From positions 62,001 through 126,000 of the forward strand of contig CAISPO010000044.1 of the NCBI GenBank assembly GCA_903887415.1: a stretch of DNA of 64,000 nucleotides, read 5' to 3'. The notes under the pieces were generated by a model. That model saw nothing but the letters and a program-made list of their open reading frames with translations. It ran no database searches and was not told the DNA's origin. Positions 17,625 through 26,198 of the stretch are shown here, one piece after another (positions within the stretch are counted from its first letter, which is position 1; each line of letters starts with the position of its first letter). A program made the position numbers and the translations under genes. Origin of the DNA: an uncultured Bacteroidota bacterium (lineage in GTDB: Bacteria > Bacteroidota > Bacteroidia > Chitinophagales > Chitinophagaceae).

Positions 17625-18455
17625 CTAAGCGCTATAGGCAACATAGGTTACGTGTGCTGCAAACCAGGTGGGATCAAGTGCCATATAGCCGGCATCGGGC
17701 GTGTACTGCACATCTATTACCACAGGAGTAATGCTGCCATAGAAAGCCTGAACGCTTTGCACATCAGCGATCACTACACCCGAGACCGCCTGCATGGCTG
17801 CAATGAAGCTGTTCAGTATAAATACTCCATTAAAAGGAAGCATATCGAGAAACGCATTTACCGCATCTTTCACAGGCGTAGTGGCCGTGCCATCGATCCT
17901 GCTTCCGTCATTTTTCAGCACCAGCGGGTCATAATATATCACCATTGTTGGCTGAAATGTATCTGCAGCGCTACTGGTGCATTGCAGGCGCACACCTGCA
18001 TCCTTTATCTTTGCCATATACGCAGTAAATGCGGTCAGTTCGATGCTGTTTAACGGCGCTAAACTCGCGCTCACCATTTTTGCGGCTTTTATTCTTACCA
18101 GGTTCACGAGCTCCACTGCTGCTGCATTGCTTATGATCAGCACTGTCGGATCAGCAGGAGGGACCACAGCATAGGTGTCGCTATCTGCCGGCAGCACTAC
18201 GCCGTATTGAAATGCCTTTGCCATAGTTACATACCATTGCAGGCTGTGCGGTTTTTGCGTGGCTATGATCCCGGATACCTCATCCTTATGCGTGTCGAAT
18301 AAATTCTCCAGTGTCCACTGGCATACCGCAACCACGTAAGTCCATAAGTTCCATATCGCCACAATGCTGGTGCTCGTAAGCGAAGGACCGATTGTGGGGT
18401 CGCTTTGCACCTGTGCTACTATTGCCGCCTGTATTTGGGCTATACTCCTTGCCAT
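17625..18455 (-). CDS. Baseplate J-like protein (gpJ family)
   Basis: 276 aa. The start (MARSIAQIQAAIVAQVQSDP) and the VVAVCQWTLENLFDTHKDEV helix resemble wedge proteins of contractile tails. Downstream are the beta-alpha blocks typical of baseplate J (LIISNAAAVELVNLVRIKAA, PVKDAVNAFLDMLPFNGVFI, SGVVIADVQSVQAFYG). Family members are usually 300-400 aa, so this is a compact version, as in many Bacteroidota tails. In the particle it builds the wedge ring around the hub with the gp25-like protein. 40 bp before the gpI-position gene. Confidence 0.75.
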   Translation of the reverse strand: MARSIAQIQAAIVAQVQSDPTIGPSLTSTSIVAIWNLWTYVVAVCQWTLENLFDTHKDEVSGIIATQKPHSLQWYVTMAKAFQYGVVLPADSDTYAVVPPADPTVLIISNAAAVELVNLVRIKAAKMVSASLAPLNSIELTAFTAYMAKIKDAGVRLQCTSSAADTFQPTMVIYYDPLVLKNDGSRIDGTATTPVKDAVNAFLDMLPFNGVFILNSFIAAMQAVSGVVIADVQSVQAFYGSITPVVIDVQYTPDAGYMALDPTWFAAHVTYVAYSA

Positions 18456-18511
18456 AAAAAAATAAAATTTTAGATTGAATCATTGTTTACTTGCCCTGAT
18501 GAAAGCGGGTT

Positions 18512-19795
18512 TTAATATTCGCCGCCATAGGTAATAAATCCGCCCGCTCCTATATTGCCCGGATTGTTCTGGTTATTATATTCAGTGATCTCCCAGTCCG
18601 CAGATATGCCTTTGTCCATGATACGTACTTCGTCCAGTGACCCGCTAAAAAACAGATCTGTGGAGTATGTTGGAACTTGCCCCAAGGCAAGTTGCCAATT
18701 ACTGGTGAGCAGTGTTGCACTATCGGATGTTACAGTTTGCAACAGCCCGTCAAAGTATATAACCACTTGGTTCAGGTTGGTAGCCGCAGATGGAAGGACG
18801 GCAGTTATTTTGTGCCAATTGGTATCATATGTCCACGAAAAATTTGATGATGCTCCCGACACTTCAACACACAGGTCATTGCTTCCGGCATAGAAAAAGG
18901 CAAAACGGCTGTAAAAACCCCGGCCCCGGTCATCTCCATATCCCAGGAATTCCTGCTGCTGATCAGCAGCCATCTGGAACCAGCAGGTCATGCTGCGCTC
19001 ACCACTGCCCTCGGGCAGCCCGGAAACCATATTACATATCAGCGACTGGGACAATGTTGAGGAAAAGCCGGCCCCTCCGCCGATCTTTCCACTGGCCTGG
19101 GTAACCGAATTTATGTTGCTCAAATCCTGGCCATGTATAGTAGCGTCAGTTGTCAACGCACTGCCGAGGTGATATACCACTATATAATTACTGTTCCATA
19201 CGCTGCCGGCACTGCCGCCACTAAAGACGCTTATACCAGGATCACCGTACTGCATATAGAAAGAGGTATCGGCAGTGCAGCTCACAATTGGCAGCAGCAC
19301 CCATGCTACCAATGTTTCGGCAGCTCCATCATAAAATTCTATCTCCCAGTTCAGCCTGGTAAGTCCTCCTGCATCTGTAAAGAATAAAATGTCAGCGCCA
19401 TCGCTCCGGCATACATGCCCGCCATTTGCTGTGGTCTTCAGCGTAGTATCCGTGATGCTTACCAGCACCGGGAAACCACTGCTGTCGCTGCTGCCGCATT
19501 GTGTGTGGTCTATTGTCAAAACTCTGTTATAAACATGCGATGCCGGAGGTGGTGTGATCGTTGCATCCAGAGTGCCGATTATAATTCCATTTTGTGAGAA
19601 CTGCTGCAATATGCCGCTATCCTGTAGCGCCAGCGCCGCATCACTGACCTTATATACGGACCCCGCATCAGGAACTGCGGTTATACTTACATTGTTGTCC
19701 CTGCAAAACTGCATTCCGGTTTCCAAAGATCCAGTCGCCTGTATGATAACATCACACATGCTTTGATTGGGCCTTACTGTATATGTTGTCGCCAT
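18512..19795 (-). CDS. Tail protein: LysM-like (gpX-type) domain fused to DUF2341 and LamG domains
   Basis: 427 aa. Residues 1-about 60 (TTYTVRPNQSMCDVIIQATG ... AVPDAGSVYKVSD) look like the LysM-like small tail protein (P2 gpX) that binds peptidoglycan or the tube end. Residues about 85-200 carry a DUF2341 pattern (YNRVLTIDHTQC, WEIEFYDGAAETLVAWVLLP, SFYMQYGD). Residues about 205-410 are a LamG/concanavalin-like jelly roll (SMTCWFQMAADQQQEFLGYG, YDTNWHKITAVLPS, FSGSLDEVRIMDKGIS). DUF2341-LamG pairs are carbohydrate-binding modules. The gene lies between the gp25-like and gpJ-like genes. I infer a receptor-binding protein fixed to the baseplate. Confidence 0.75.
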   Translation of the reverse strand: MATTYTVRPNQSMCDVIIQATGSLETGMQFCRDNNVSITAVPDAGSVYKVSDAALALQDSGILQQFSQNGIIIGTLDATITPPPASHVYNRVLTIDHTQCGSSDSSGFPVLVSITDTTLKTTANGGHVCRSDGADILFFTDAGGLTRLNWEIEFYDGAAETLVAWVLLPIVSCTADTSFYMQYGDPGISVFSGGSAGSVWNSNYIVVYHLGSALTTDATIHGQDLSNINSVTQASGKIGGGAGFSSTLSQSLICNMVSGLPEGSGERSMTCWFQMAADQQQEFLGYGDDRGRGFYSRFAFFYAGSNDLCVEVSGASSNFSWTYDTNWHKITAVLPSAATNLNQVVIYFDGLLQTVTSDSATLLTSNWQLALGQVPTYSTDLFFSGSLDEVRIMDKGISADWEITEYNNQNNPGNIGAGGFITYGGEY

Positions 19796-19813
19796 TTTCT
19801 TGGTTGTTGCTTG

Positions 19814-20113
19814 TTATTTATAAAAGGCATCACTGGTTATTACCCCGTCAGGCATGAGTTGGACACTCACCACATCCATACCATCCTTTGTAAACTCTAC
19901 GCTTATCGCTCTTATAAGTTCCGCAAAGTTTTCATCGTCCAGGTAGTCGAATACTCCTACGCAGGAGCCAGGGTTCTGCTTAAAATCACCTTTATTATTC
20001 AGTATCAGTTGACGCTGATGTTGCGCGGTACTCTCCGCTATCATAAAGTCGCCCGCTGCTATTGCGATATCTTCAGTTCTGTCCAATACCATGTCTTTCA
20101 TTTGTCTTGCCAT
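19814..20113 (-). CDS. gpW/gp25-like baseplate wedge protein
   Basis: 99 aa, the usual size. The central part, EDIAIAAGDFMIAESTAQHQ followed by RQLILNNKGDFKQNPGSCVG, matches the gp25/lysozyme-like wedge family, in which the Q-x-x-x-IL-x-x-KGEW-type motif is replaced here by QLILNNKGDFKQ. The C-terminal half (FTKDGMDVVSVQLMPDG) is a beta strand pair. This protein nucleates the sheath-baseplate contact in contractile tails. It sits 11 bp after the spike gene in the tail operon. Confidence 0.8.
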   Translation of the reverse strand: MARQMKDMVLDRTEDIAIAAGDFMIAESTAQHQRQLILNNKGDFKQNPGSCVGVFDYLDDENFAELIRAISVEFTKDGMDVVSVQLMPDGVITSDAFYK

Positions 20114-20124
20114 CTCTTCAAATT

Positions 20125-20688
20125 TTATGCACTTAATAAATTGCCCAGCCGGGTCTGCAGGTTAACAAATGTGGTTACGTTGTTCGGAACAGAACTGGTC
20201 ACCGGGCTTCCCGCCACCACGGTATCAACTTGTAATAATGCCAGGCCATTTAAAAGATCGTTCAATATGCCGAATAAGCTCTCGCCGCCTGTATTCATCT
20301 TAAATACAGTTGTTCCCAGATTGAGCACAACACTGCCGTTCTTTATATTCACTTGGGTATCGTCCATTTCATATTGGACATTCCCTATGGTAACAATGGC
20401 TTTTTCCAATTCGTTTGCTTTGAGAAGTGCCCACGTTCCCTGTCCATCTATAGTGCCTATAATCACATTGCTGTTGTCTTTCGGGATAAGCATTACACCA
20501 TTACTGCTGCCGGTTATAGTACTGAGCATCACACTCTCTATTGGCTGGCTGGTATCTGTGGGTTGTACACTCATGGTATATTCACTGGTGTCCACACTTC
20601 CGCTAACCACCGTGCCGCTTATGATCTCATAAGGTTTGTGCGCAAGGGCCTTTATTCCTGTTTTTATTTTTTCAGTGTTCCGTGTCAT
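20125..20688 (-). CDS. Tail spike / gpV-like baseplate protein
   Basis: 187 aa. An OB-fold-like N-terminus (ISGTVVSGSVDTSEYTMSVQ ... GVMLIPKDNSNVIIGTIDGQ) is followed by a repetitive beta region (YEMDDTQVNIKNGSVVLNLG). This is the plan of the central membrane-puncturing spike of contractile tails (P2 gpV, T6SS VgrG tip). No PAAR or enzyme domain is attached. It sits between the hub (gpD-like) and the gp25-like gene, which is the normal order. Assignment rests on order and fold pattern. Confidence 0.65.
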   Translation of the reverse strand: MTRNTEKIKTGIKALAHKPYEIISGTVVSGSVDTSEYTMSVQPTDTSQPIESVMLSTITGSSNGVMLIPKDNSNVIIGTIDGQGTWALLKANELEKAIVTIGNVQYEMDDTQVNIKNGSVVLNLGTTVFKMNTGGESLFGILNDLLNGLALLQVDTVVAGSPVTSSVPNNVTTFVNLQTRLGNLLSA

Positions 20689-20695
20689 TTTAGTA

Positions 20696-21730
20696 TCATT
20701 TTGCGAACCCGTTCATAAGCCCTGTTTCCACTATTCTTCGAGCCCCGTTGATCCCAAAGCGAACCTCTGTTCCCTCTACCAAATAGCTCCCATTTCGTTC
20801 GGGGTATCGGTCATCGGTTATATAAGCCTGGTATCCCGGAGCTGCATACGGCTGAAGGAATGCCTGGATACTCCCCTCATACCCCGAGTAGTTAAGTTTA
20901 TATGCTTTTTCATTGGCTAACTGTTTTAACATTGCCGGGTCTTTAACCTGGGATAGTATCTTGCTATGCGTACGTACAACATTTGTAAAAACATCTGAAC
21001 TTTGAGATAGCTTATCGCCAGTTGAAAGCCTCGCACTGTAGATCACCTCCACCGGGTCATTTTCTGTGAGGCGTTCTTTTAAGCTATTATTTTTCACCAC
21101 ATTGTAGCCTAGCTTGTAATTGGCCTTGCCTGATTCAAATACATCATTTCCGTTAGCGTAGGGTGTAAACACCAGTCCGCACCATAAAGTATCTGGCTGT
21201 AGGAAGCAGCAATTCAGGGCACCATCCGTGTATTGTAAGATGCCGTTTATTATATCAAAACCCGTCGCGTTTGGTATATAAACATTTTCAAGCGTGTAAT
21301 CGACTGTACATTGCACCTTGATTTCATAATTGTTGTCTATGCCGGCAACAGCCTTCAGCAGCAAGTCTTTTATGGTTATCGACTTTTCGAAAATGTCTAG
21401 ATTGTTTCTTCTCAGTAACCAGCTGTACCCCTCACATTCTATCGTTAGTGGCGTATCCAGGTTGCGGCGCTTCACAAAACCTACGAATTCTGTTTGTAAG
21501 TCACCATCGTAACCCAGTTTGATAATAACGGGATCTCCATCGCTGAATTGCTTCCCAGTCGTTACCACTCCCGGCTGTGTATTATTCCCGGTAACAACCT
21601 TCGCAATGGATGGTATCCTTATGACTGCGGTATCGGCTATGCTGTACAGGCTCCGTTTTATCTTCACTTCATGCACGCCGCCAAACCGGAAACTGCCAAT
21701 AGTTATATCACTGCTTAAAACAAACATCAT
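20696..21730 (-). CDS. Baseplate hub protein, gpD / late-control-D like
   Basis: 344 aa. The layout corresponds to the gpD/T4 gp27-like hub that sits beneath the tube: N-terminal beta structure (DITIGSFRFGGVHEVKIKRS, FVGFVKRRNLDTPLTIECEG), a central YSWLLRRNNLDIFEKSITIK segment, the DIINGILQYTDGALNCCFLQ region, and a C-terminal SYLVEGTEVRFGINGARRIV strand block. It starts 37 bp after the DUF6046 gene and ends 7 bp before the spike gene. It would carry the spike. Confidence 0.75.
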   Translation of the reverse strand: MMFVLSSDITIGSFRFGGVHEVKIKRSLYSIADTAVIRIPSIAKVVTGNNTQPGVVTTGKQFSDGDPVIIKLGYDGDLQTEFVGFVKRRNLDTPLTIECEGYSWLLRRNNLDIFEKSITIKDLLLKAVAGIDNNYEIKVQCTVDYTLENVYIPNATGFDIINGILQYTDGALNCCFLQPDTLWCGLVFTPYANGNDVFESGKANYKLGYNVVKNNSLKERLTENDPVEVIYSARLSTGDKLSQSSDVFTNVVRTHSKILSQVKDPAMLKQLANEKAYKLNYSGYEGSIQAFLQPYAAPGYQAYITDDRYPERNGSYLVEGTEVRFGINGARRIVETGLMNGFAK

Positions 21731-21767
21731 TTCTCTTTTTCGTGAATAAAAGTCATCCGGAAATTCT

Positions 21768-22436
21768 TCAGGAAATAGTTACCAGGTTAAAGGGCTCATC
21801 GCTCACTATGCGCAACTGGTATGGCCGCACATTCTTTACGCCATTTATTGCGGGAAACGATAGCTCCCGTATCACCACCTGGTCGCTGCCGCTTCTGTCT
21901 GGTCGTAGCAGGAAAATGTCTGTTAGCGGACATTGAATGGACAAAGCAACATTTTGTTCGTAGATTGTGCGCAATGTGGTTACATCAGTTTCCGGAAATT
22001 CATTGGTATTGTCAATAATGAATCCCTTTACAGTGATTTCGTAATCTTGTATATTGATGAGTTCTTTCACCGTGCCCCTGCGTCCGGTAAGTGGTGTTTC
22101 CACTATCGTCTTTCTGCTGGTTATAGATATTATCGGGTAGGGTAGGTCCCACTTACTGAGTCCTCCGGTACTGCCCTGGTCGGAACTGCCACCAGCTCCG
22201 GTTATTAACCCATTACTCTGCGATGCATCCTGATAAGTGATGGTAACCGGCATATGATATTCACGGCCCAAAGCATCAGAAGAATAGTAAGGTGAGCCTT
22301 GCGCGCCGTTTTCCTTTCTCCCCGGCGATAGTGAGTTTTCCCCAACCACTGTATTAAACTTAGGGTCAAATGCCTGGGTCTTATACCCGAACGTTTGTTC
22401 AAAAAGATCCGCTAAACTGAATGTTATTTCCGCCAT
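21768..22436 (-). CDS. DUF6046-type tail/baseplate protein
   Basis: 222 aa. It is recognisable as the Bacteroidota phage family DUF6046 by EYHMPVTITYQD, KWDLPYPIISITSRKTIVET, the GRRGTVKELINIQDYEITVK and GFIIDNTNEFPE block, and the C-terminal NVRPYQLRIVSDE. These proteins replace the LysM-type tail protein near the tape-measure end in Bacteroidota myophages. It begins 2 bp after the stop of the lysozyme/tape-measure-slot gene, so translation is coupled. Its exact place in the particle is inference. Confidence 0.75.
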   Translation of the reverse strand: MAEITFSLADLFEQTFGYKTQAFDPKFNTVVGENSLSPGRKENGAQGSPYYSSDALGREYHMPVTITYQDASQSNGLITGAGGSSDQGSTGGLSKWDLPYPIISITSRKTIVETPLTGRRGTVKELINIQDYEITVKGFIIDNTNEFPETDVTTLRTIYEQNVALSIQCPLTDIFLLRPDRSGSDQVVIRELSFPAINGVKNVRPYQLRIVSDEPFNLVTIS

Positions 22437-22438
22437 GA

Positions 22439-23773
22439 TTATTGTATTGCATTTGCACTGTTAAGAATCTCAAGCAGCGCTTCTTCTACGTATGATTTAA
22501 GATCTGTTATACCATTGCTTGTATCGGTGGCATTTATTGTAAAATCTCCAATAAGAGGAGTGTTGAAATGTATGTTTAGTGTTCGGCTTGTGCCCGCCAG
22601 ATGCTGGTTTGCAGAGCTATTTTCACTGCTATCTTCTTCATAGTGACTATTTGCCCGTAACCTTGGCACGTTATCATGAATTCCATACCGAAAAGCGGGG
22701 TTTTCGATCTGCATTACGGGAATTAATTTTTGACCTGCATTAACGCAGTTCTCAGAGTATCTGGAGATCATGGCACTGGTGTCCAGTAAGGGTGTGGCTG
22801 ATAATTGGAAGTTTTGCAATCCTGGGTTTGCAAATGTAGTTTTCATCGCCAGGCAATCGAAAAGCTTATTTTTTTTATCCTCAACAGATTTTATTGGTAG
22901 TAGTGATTGATCCGGGTAGTTCATCTCGAACAGTTCAAAGAAGCGCTTATTCATAGCCGTTATTGAATCCATGTTGTTGCCATGGACACCGCTTGTTGCG
23001 GCTTTTTGGGGCTTTTCTATGCCACTTATTTTACCAGCGCTATTAATCCTTGACTGTAAATTTTGGCCAGCAGTCTCCGTTTGAGGTTTATTCCATGGTG
23101 ATTGTTCGCGGCTTACATTGTTGTTGCCTGCTTTGGGATTGCCGTGTTTTGTTCTTTTCGTAAGAGTTACTAATGCACGCACGACCACATTCTGTCCAAC
23201 TCCGTTCAGAGCCCCGCCGCTGGCTTGATAAAACGCCAGGGCCTCGTTAAGCTTTTGAGTTGGCTGATGATAGTTGGAACCTGGTAAAGATGCCCATACG
23301 CTACCCGTTTTAGATATGGCCGAAACTATATCGCCACCCATTATATCTTCTATAGCATGTCGTTCGTCTATTTTATGTAGTGCTCCGATTTCCTGGTGAA
23401 CAGGCAATATATCATCCCAACCAAATGCATCTGCTTGTTCGTCCCAATATGGGTGCGTATCCGAATTCAGGAATTGGAATGCTCCAACTGCTGATGAATA
23501 TAGCGTGTCAACCTTGACCGTATCGAACATTGACTTCGGTTTATGCTTGTGTACGGCTTTATATATCTTATGCGCCGGCCTAACATCAAGCGTGCTGATC
23601 GAACCACCACCAAATGTTTTATAATAGCCATTATCACCTAGAGTGCCCTCGCCCCTTCTTATCGTCAGAAGATATGCATTTATATTAGGGTTCAGCAGCA
23701 GATTTTGATAATACGCTGAGTTCTTAATTGGTATATTGTTCTTCTTTGGTAAAGGCTTTTTTTTATGGGGCAT
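22439..23773 (-). CDS. Tail protein with lambda-R-like (GH104) lysozyme domain and tape-measure-type C-terminus
   Basis: 444 aa. Residues about 25-187 resemble the lambda endolysin R family of lytic transglycosylases: TIRRGEGTLG with the likely catalytic Glu42, then SSAVGAFQFLNSDT, and the hallmark SVWASLPGSNYHQ (about 158-170). A low-complexity linker follows. The last about 45 residues (LNIHFNTPLIGDFTINATD ... LKSYVEEALLEILNSANAIQ) match the C-terminus common in Bacteroidota tape-measure proteins. The gene lies between the tail chaperone and the DUF6046 gene, the tape-measure slot, but is short and lacks long coiled coils. I infer a tail lysozyme that opens peptidoglycan during injection. 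Two decayed copies lie upstream, and a secreted-protein gene is divergent from its start, about 30 bp away. Confidence 0.78.
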   Translation of the reverse strand: MPHKKKPLPKKNNIPIKNSAYYQNLLLNPNINAYLLTIRRGEGTLGDNGYYKTFGGGSISTLDVRPAHKIYKAVHKHKPKSMFDTVKVDTLYSSAVGAFQFLNSDTHPYWDEQADAFGWDDILPVHQEIGALHKIDERHAIEDIMGGDIVSAISKTGSVWASLPGSNYHQPTQKLNEALAFYQASGGALNGVGQNVVVRALVTLTKRTKHGNPKAGNNNVSREQSPWNKPQTETAGQNLQSRINSAGKISGIEKPQKAATSGVHGNNMDSITAMNKRFFELFEMNYPDQSLLPIKSVEDKKNKLFDCLAMKTTFANPGLQNFQLSATPLLDTSAMISRYSENCVNAGQKLIPVMQIENPAFRYGIHDNVPRLRANSHYEEDSSENSSANQHLAGTSRTLNIHFNTPLIGDFTINATDTSNGITDLKSYVEEALLEILNSANAIQ

Positions 23774-23806
23774 ATACTATTATTTTGCAGAAAGATCTGT
23801 TACCTT

Positions 23807-24223
23807 ATGAAAAAAAGAATTTCATTTTTTTGCTTGTTAATTGTATCTCTTCTTGTGCTGACTTCATTCAGCGGAACAATACCTGATAAATTCAAAGGCA
23901 AATGGTATAGAACAGTAGACTGCGAGGAGAATCTTTCCAACACGATCCTGACAATTAAGGAAACTACTATATTTGATGTTAACGATCAGCTTGGCCTTGA
24001 TTGTAAAAATGTTTTCAGGGGTGACACTTTGTATTTATATGTTATTGCTCATGATGCAGGCCGCGGTTTCTGGGGACCAACTTATTACCCTCCACGTACA
24101 AACAGCCTTTTTGCAAAGTGCTACATTGTGAAACAAGGATTGCGGATAATATATACACAAAAGGATTTCAAGGATCACATTAAAGCTTGGGGGTTATCTA
24201 CCATTGTGTATAAACATGAATAA
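23807..24223 (+). CDS. Secreted protein A, immunity-like paralogue family
   Basis: 138 aa from the ATG at 23807, with a signal peptide (MKKRISFFCLLIVSLLVLTS / FSG) but no lipobox Cys. The mature part has the family core: FKGKWYRT, LDCKN...GDTLYLYV, LFAKCYI, RIIYTQKDF, then WGLSTIVYK. The same core occurs in the genes at 24741, 25187 (truncated) and 26565. It is on the opposite strand to the tail operon, with its start 33 bp from the lysozyme gene start, so it must have its own promoter. I infer a periplasmic or outer-membrane protein blocking the particle lysozyme or injection. The family is otherwise unknown to me. Confidence 0.65.
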   Translation: MKKRISFFCLLIVSLLVLTSFSGTIPDKFKGKWYRTVDCEENLSNTILTIKETTIFDVNDQLGLDCKNVFRGDTLYLYVIAHDAGRGFWGPTYYPPRTNSLFAKCYIVKQGLRIIYTQKDFKDHIKAWGLSTIVYKHE

Positions 24224-24239
24224 TTTTTTTCTGTAACAA

Positions 24240-24677
24240 CTAAGCTGCGTTTGCACTGTTCAGAATTTCCAGCAGCATATCCTCCACATTTGATCGGATA
24301 TCCGCTACCCCGCTGCCGGTGTCAATTGTATTTATTGTAAAATTCCCGATCAGTGGTTTATTGAGATTGATGTTAACACATCGTCCCGGATTACTTCCTG
24401 TCGCACTTAGATCATCAGCTTGTGTGTTGCTTCCCGTTTCATCAGTCTAATTGGTAAGGCTGCCGGTTGATATGCCAGTATCACTGTCCCTATCTCCAAA
24501 AGCAGCGCCTCACCAATTTCCTGGTGTTGCATTGTTTCTTCTATTTGGTATTTAGTGCATCAACAATCCGGGCTTAAGGTGATTTCCCGATAACGTATCA
24601 CATGCAAATATGCCCGTACATTCGGATTAGACAGTAATTTCTCATAATAGTCCATTGAAGGCATTGGAATATTTTTT
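24240..24677 (-). pseudogene. Decayed copy 2 of the lysozyme/tape-measure gene
   Basis: The 3' part still encodes VNINLNKPLIGNFTINTIDT ... LLEILNSANAA and a stop, parallel to the end of the intact gene. The 5' part encodes IPMPSMDYYEKLLSNPNVRA, matching the intact NIPIKNSAYYQNLLLNPNIN. A short middle piece (QHQEIGEALL) matches VHQEIGALHK. Frames shift and most of the lysozyme domain is deleted, including the GEGT motif (REIT here). It is a tandem duplicate that has lost function. The secreted gene at 24741 is divergent from its start. Confidence 0.8.
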
Positions 24678-24740
24678 ATGATTTTTATACTAAGTATTTT
24701 TAAGCTGCGTTTTATTTATCAGAATAAAATCGCTCCCCAA

Positions 24741-25205
24741 ATGAAAGCTGCTATTGTATCTGTGGTGTTAATGTCACTGTTCTCCTGTAAACAGCGTCAT
24801 CATGAAGTAGTCTCGGTTCCTACGCCTGCACCCAAATCTATACCAGCCGACTTCTTGGGCCACTGGGAAAGAAAAGGCTGGCTGAATGACAGCCTGTTGT
24901 CTGATTGTTTGTTAATAACAAATGATAGCGCGAGATTTTTTATAGTTTCGGATGGATACGTTGAGCTTACTTGCACGCCGAAGTACAGCCAGGATACTAT
25001 ATTCATGTATATGAATCGGAATTTCCATAGCGAGTTAAGTGACGTGCCTATGCCCTTCTTCGGCAGCCTGTTTGCAAAGTGTTATTTAGATAGGGGCAGA
25101 CTTCGCATTATCAATACGCACGAAACGTACCAGGAACATATTAAACAGTATGAACTTGACACCATTTTGTATAAATATACGGGGGGCCTTCTGGAATTGC
25201 TGTAA
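24741..25205 (+). CDS. Lipoprotein B, immunity-like paralogue family
   Basis: 154 aa from the ATG at 24741 (MKAAIVSVVLMSLFSC), ending in the lipobox LFSC, so a lipoprotein. The family core is IPADFLGHWERK, LTCTPKYSQDTIFMYM, LFAKCYL, RIINTHETY and YELDTILYK. After YKYT, seven extra residues (GGLLELL) come from the junction with the truncated paralogue that follows at once in another frame. This points to a tandem duplication with loss of the second signal peptide. It lies divergent from the decayed lysozyme copy 2. Confidence 0.65.
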   Translation: MKAAIVSVVLMSLFSCKQRHHEVVSVPTPAPKSIPADFLGHWERKGWLNDSLLSDCLLITNDSARFFIVSDGYVELTCTPKYSQDTIFMYMNRNFHSELSDVPMPFFGSLFAKCYLDRGRLRIINTHETYQEHIKQYELDTILYKYTGGLLELL

Positions 25206-25597
25206 CAACACAACAACAAAAATTCATCGGAGAGTGGTATTCCCCTCTAATCGACTCCACATCGAGAATTATGGATGTACCAAATATGCTGAATGGAAAA
25301 GTGCCGTTTGCTGTAATGATTAACCAGCTTGATCTTGACTGCATTCCCAAATACAATGGAGATACTTTGCTGCTTTATGTAAAGTTCATTGATTGCGGAC
25401 GGCTTTTTTTCCCTGGTAACTATCCGCTTCCGCACAAAGAAAGTTTATTTGCAAAATGCTACATAAAGAACGATTGGCTGCACATTATTTATACCCAAAA
25501 ATTGTTCATAAGTAAAATAAAGGATTGGGAATTGCCAACTGCATTATATAAACCGCAAAAAGTATGCAGCCTCCCAATTAGAATAATAAGAAAATAG
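25187..25597 (+). pseudogene. Truncated paralogue C of the immunity-like family (no signal peptide)
   Basis: The open frame runs from just inside the end of gene B. It begins with TTQQKFIGEWYSP, equivalent to the start of the mature domains of A and B, and continues LDCIPKYNGDTLLLYV, DCGRLFF, LFAKCYI, IIYTQKLF and WELPTALYK. The first ATG in frame is at 25271, after the GEWY motif, and no signal sequence is left. It looks like the distal half of a tandem duplication fused out of frame to B. A role as a cytosolic protein is unlikely, so it is called a pseudogene. Confidence 0.6.
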
Positions 25598-25636
25598 CTA
25601 CATGATAAATTAATTCCCTTTTACTGCACATATATA

Positions 25637-26125
25637 ATGAAGCAGACATTACTCTGCTTATTGCTTTTTATTGTTTCGCTCCATAGCATAGCTCAGATTC
25701 ACTTGAAAGGGTACAAATGCAAGTTTTACGAAGGCCAATGGCCATATACTATGGCAGAGATGTGTAGCAAAAAAGATACTTTTCGTTTTACACTATTTTC
25801 AAGAGACATATGGTCAGCCCTGCCAGATGGTGAAACTGACCCTAAAAAGGAATTGGAAGTTGGCTTGAAATTGTGCTTTGATGATTCCCATTACTATAAG
25901 ACAAAGGATAACCTGTATATAAATACCGGCAAAAATGATTTTGATGTTTATTTTTACATCGTTTATGTGCCGGATAAACACGCATCTGTGTCCGTGCGCT
26001 CAAAAGATAATGATTCTACTTTTTCTGCTAAATCAAAATGGCTCCTGTCTCAAATCAGGGCTCATAAAAACGATGATATTTTCCTGTTAAACGAAAAAGG
26101 CCAGAGCTGTCAGGATCCCGAGTAA
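25637..26125 (+). CDS. Secreted hypothetical protein in the immunity-like cassette
   Basis: 162 aa with a clear signal peptide (MKQTLLCLLLFIVSLHSIAQ). The mature part is charged and aromatic (KGYKCKFYEGQWPYTMAEMC, DDSHYYKTKDNLYINTG, FDVYFYIVYVPDKHASVSVR) with four Cys and does not share the motifs of the neighbouring paralogues. It lies on the plus strand between truncated paralogue C and decayed lysozyme copy 3. It may be a second type of immunity or exclusion protein, but this is only from position. I do not recognise the family. Confidence 0.6.
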   Translation: MKQTLLCLLLFIVSLHSIAQIHLKGYKCKFYEGQWPYTMAEMCSKKDTFRFTLFSRDIWSALPDGETDPKKELEVGLKLCFDDSHYYKTKDNLYINTGKNDFDVYFYIVYVPDKHASVSVRSKDNDSTFSAKSKWLLSQIRAHKNDDIFLLNEKGQSCQDPE

Positions 26126-26198
26126 TAAAGACCCTTAAGCCTTAAGACCCATTATCAGATATCAACACCTGCTGTCATCAGCGGGTATAAGTGGCGAA

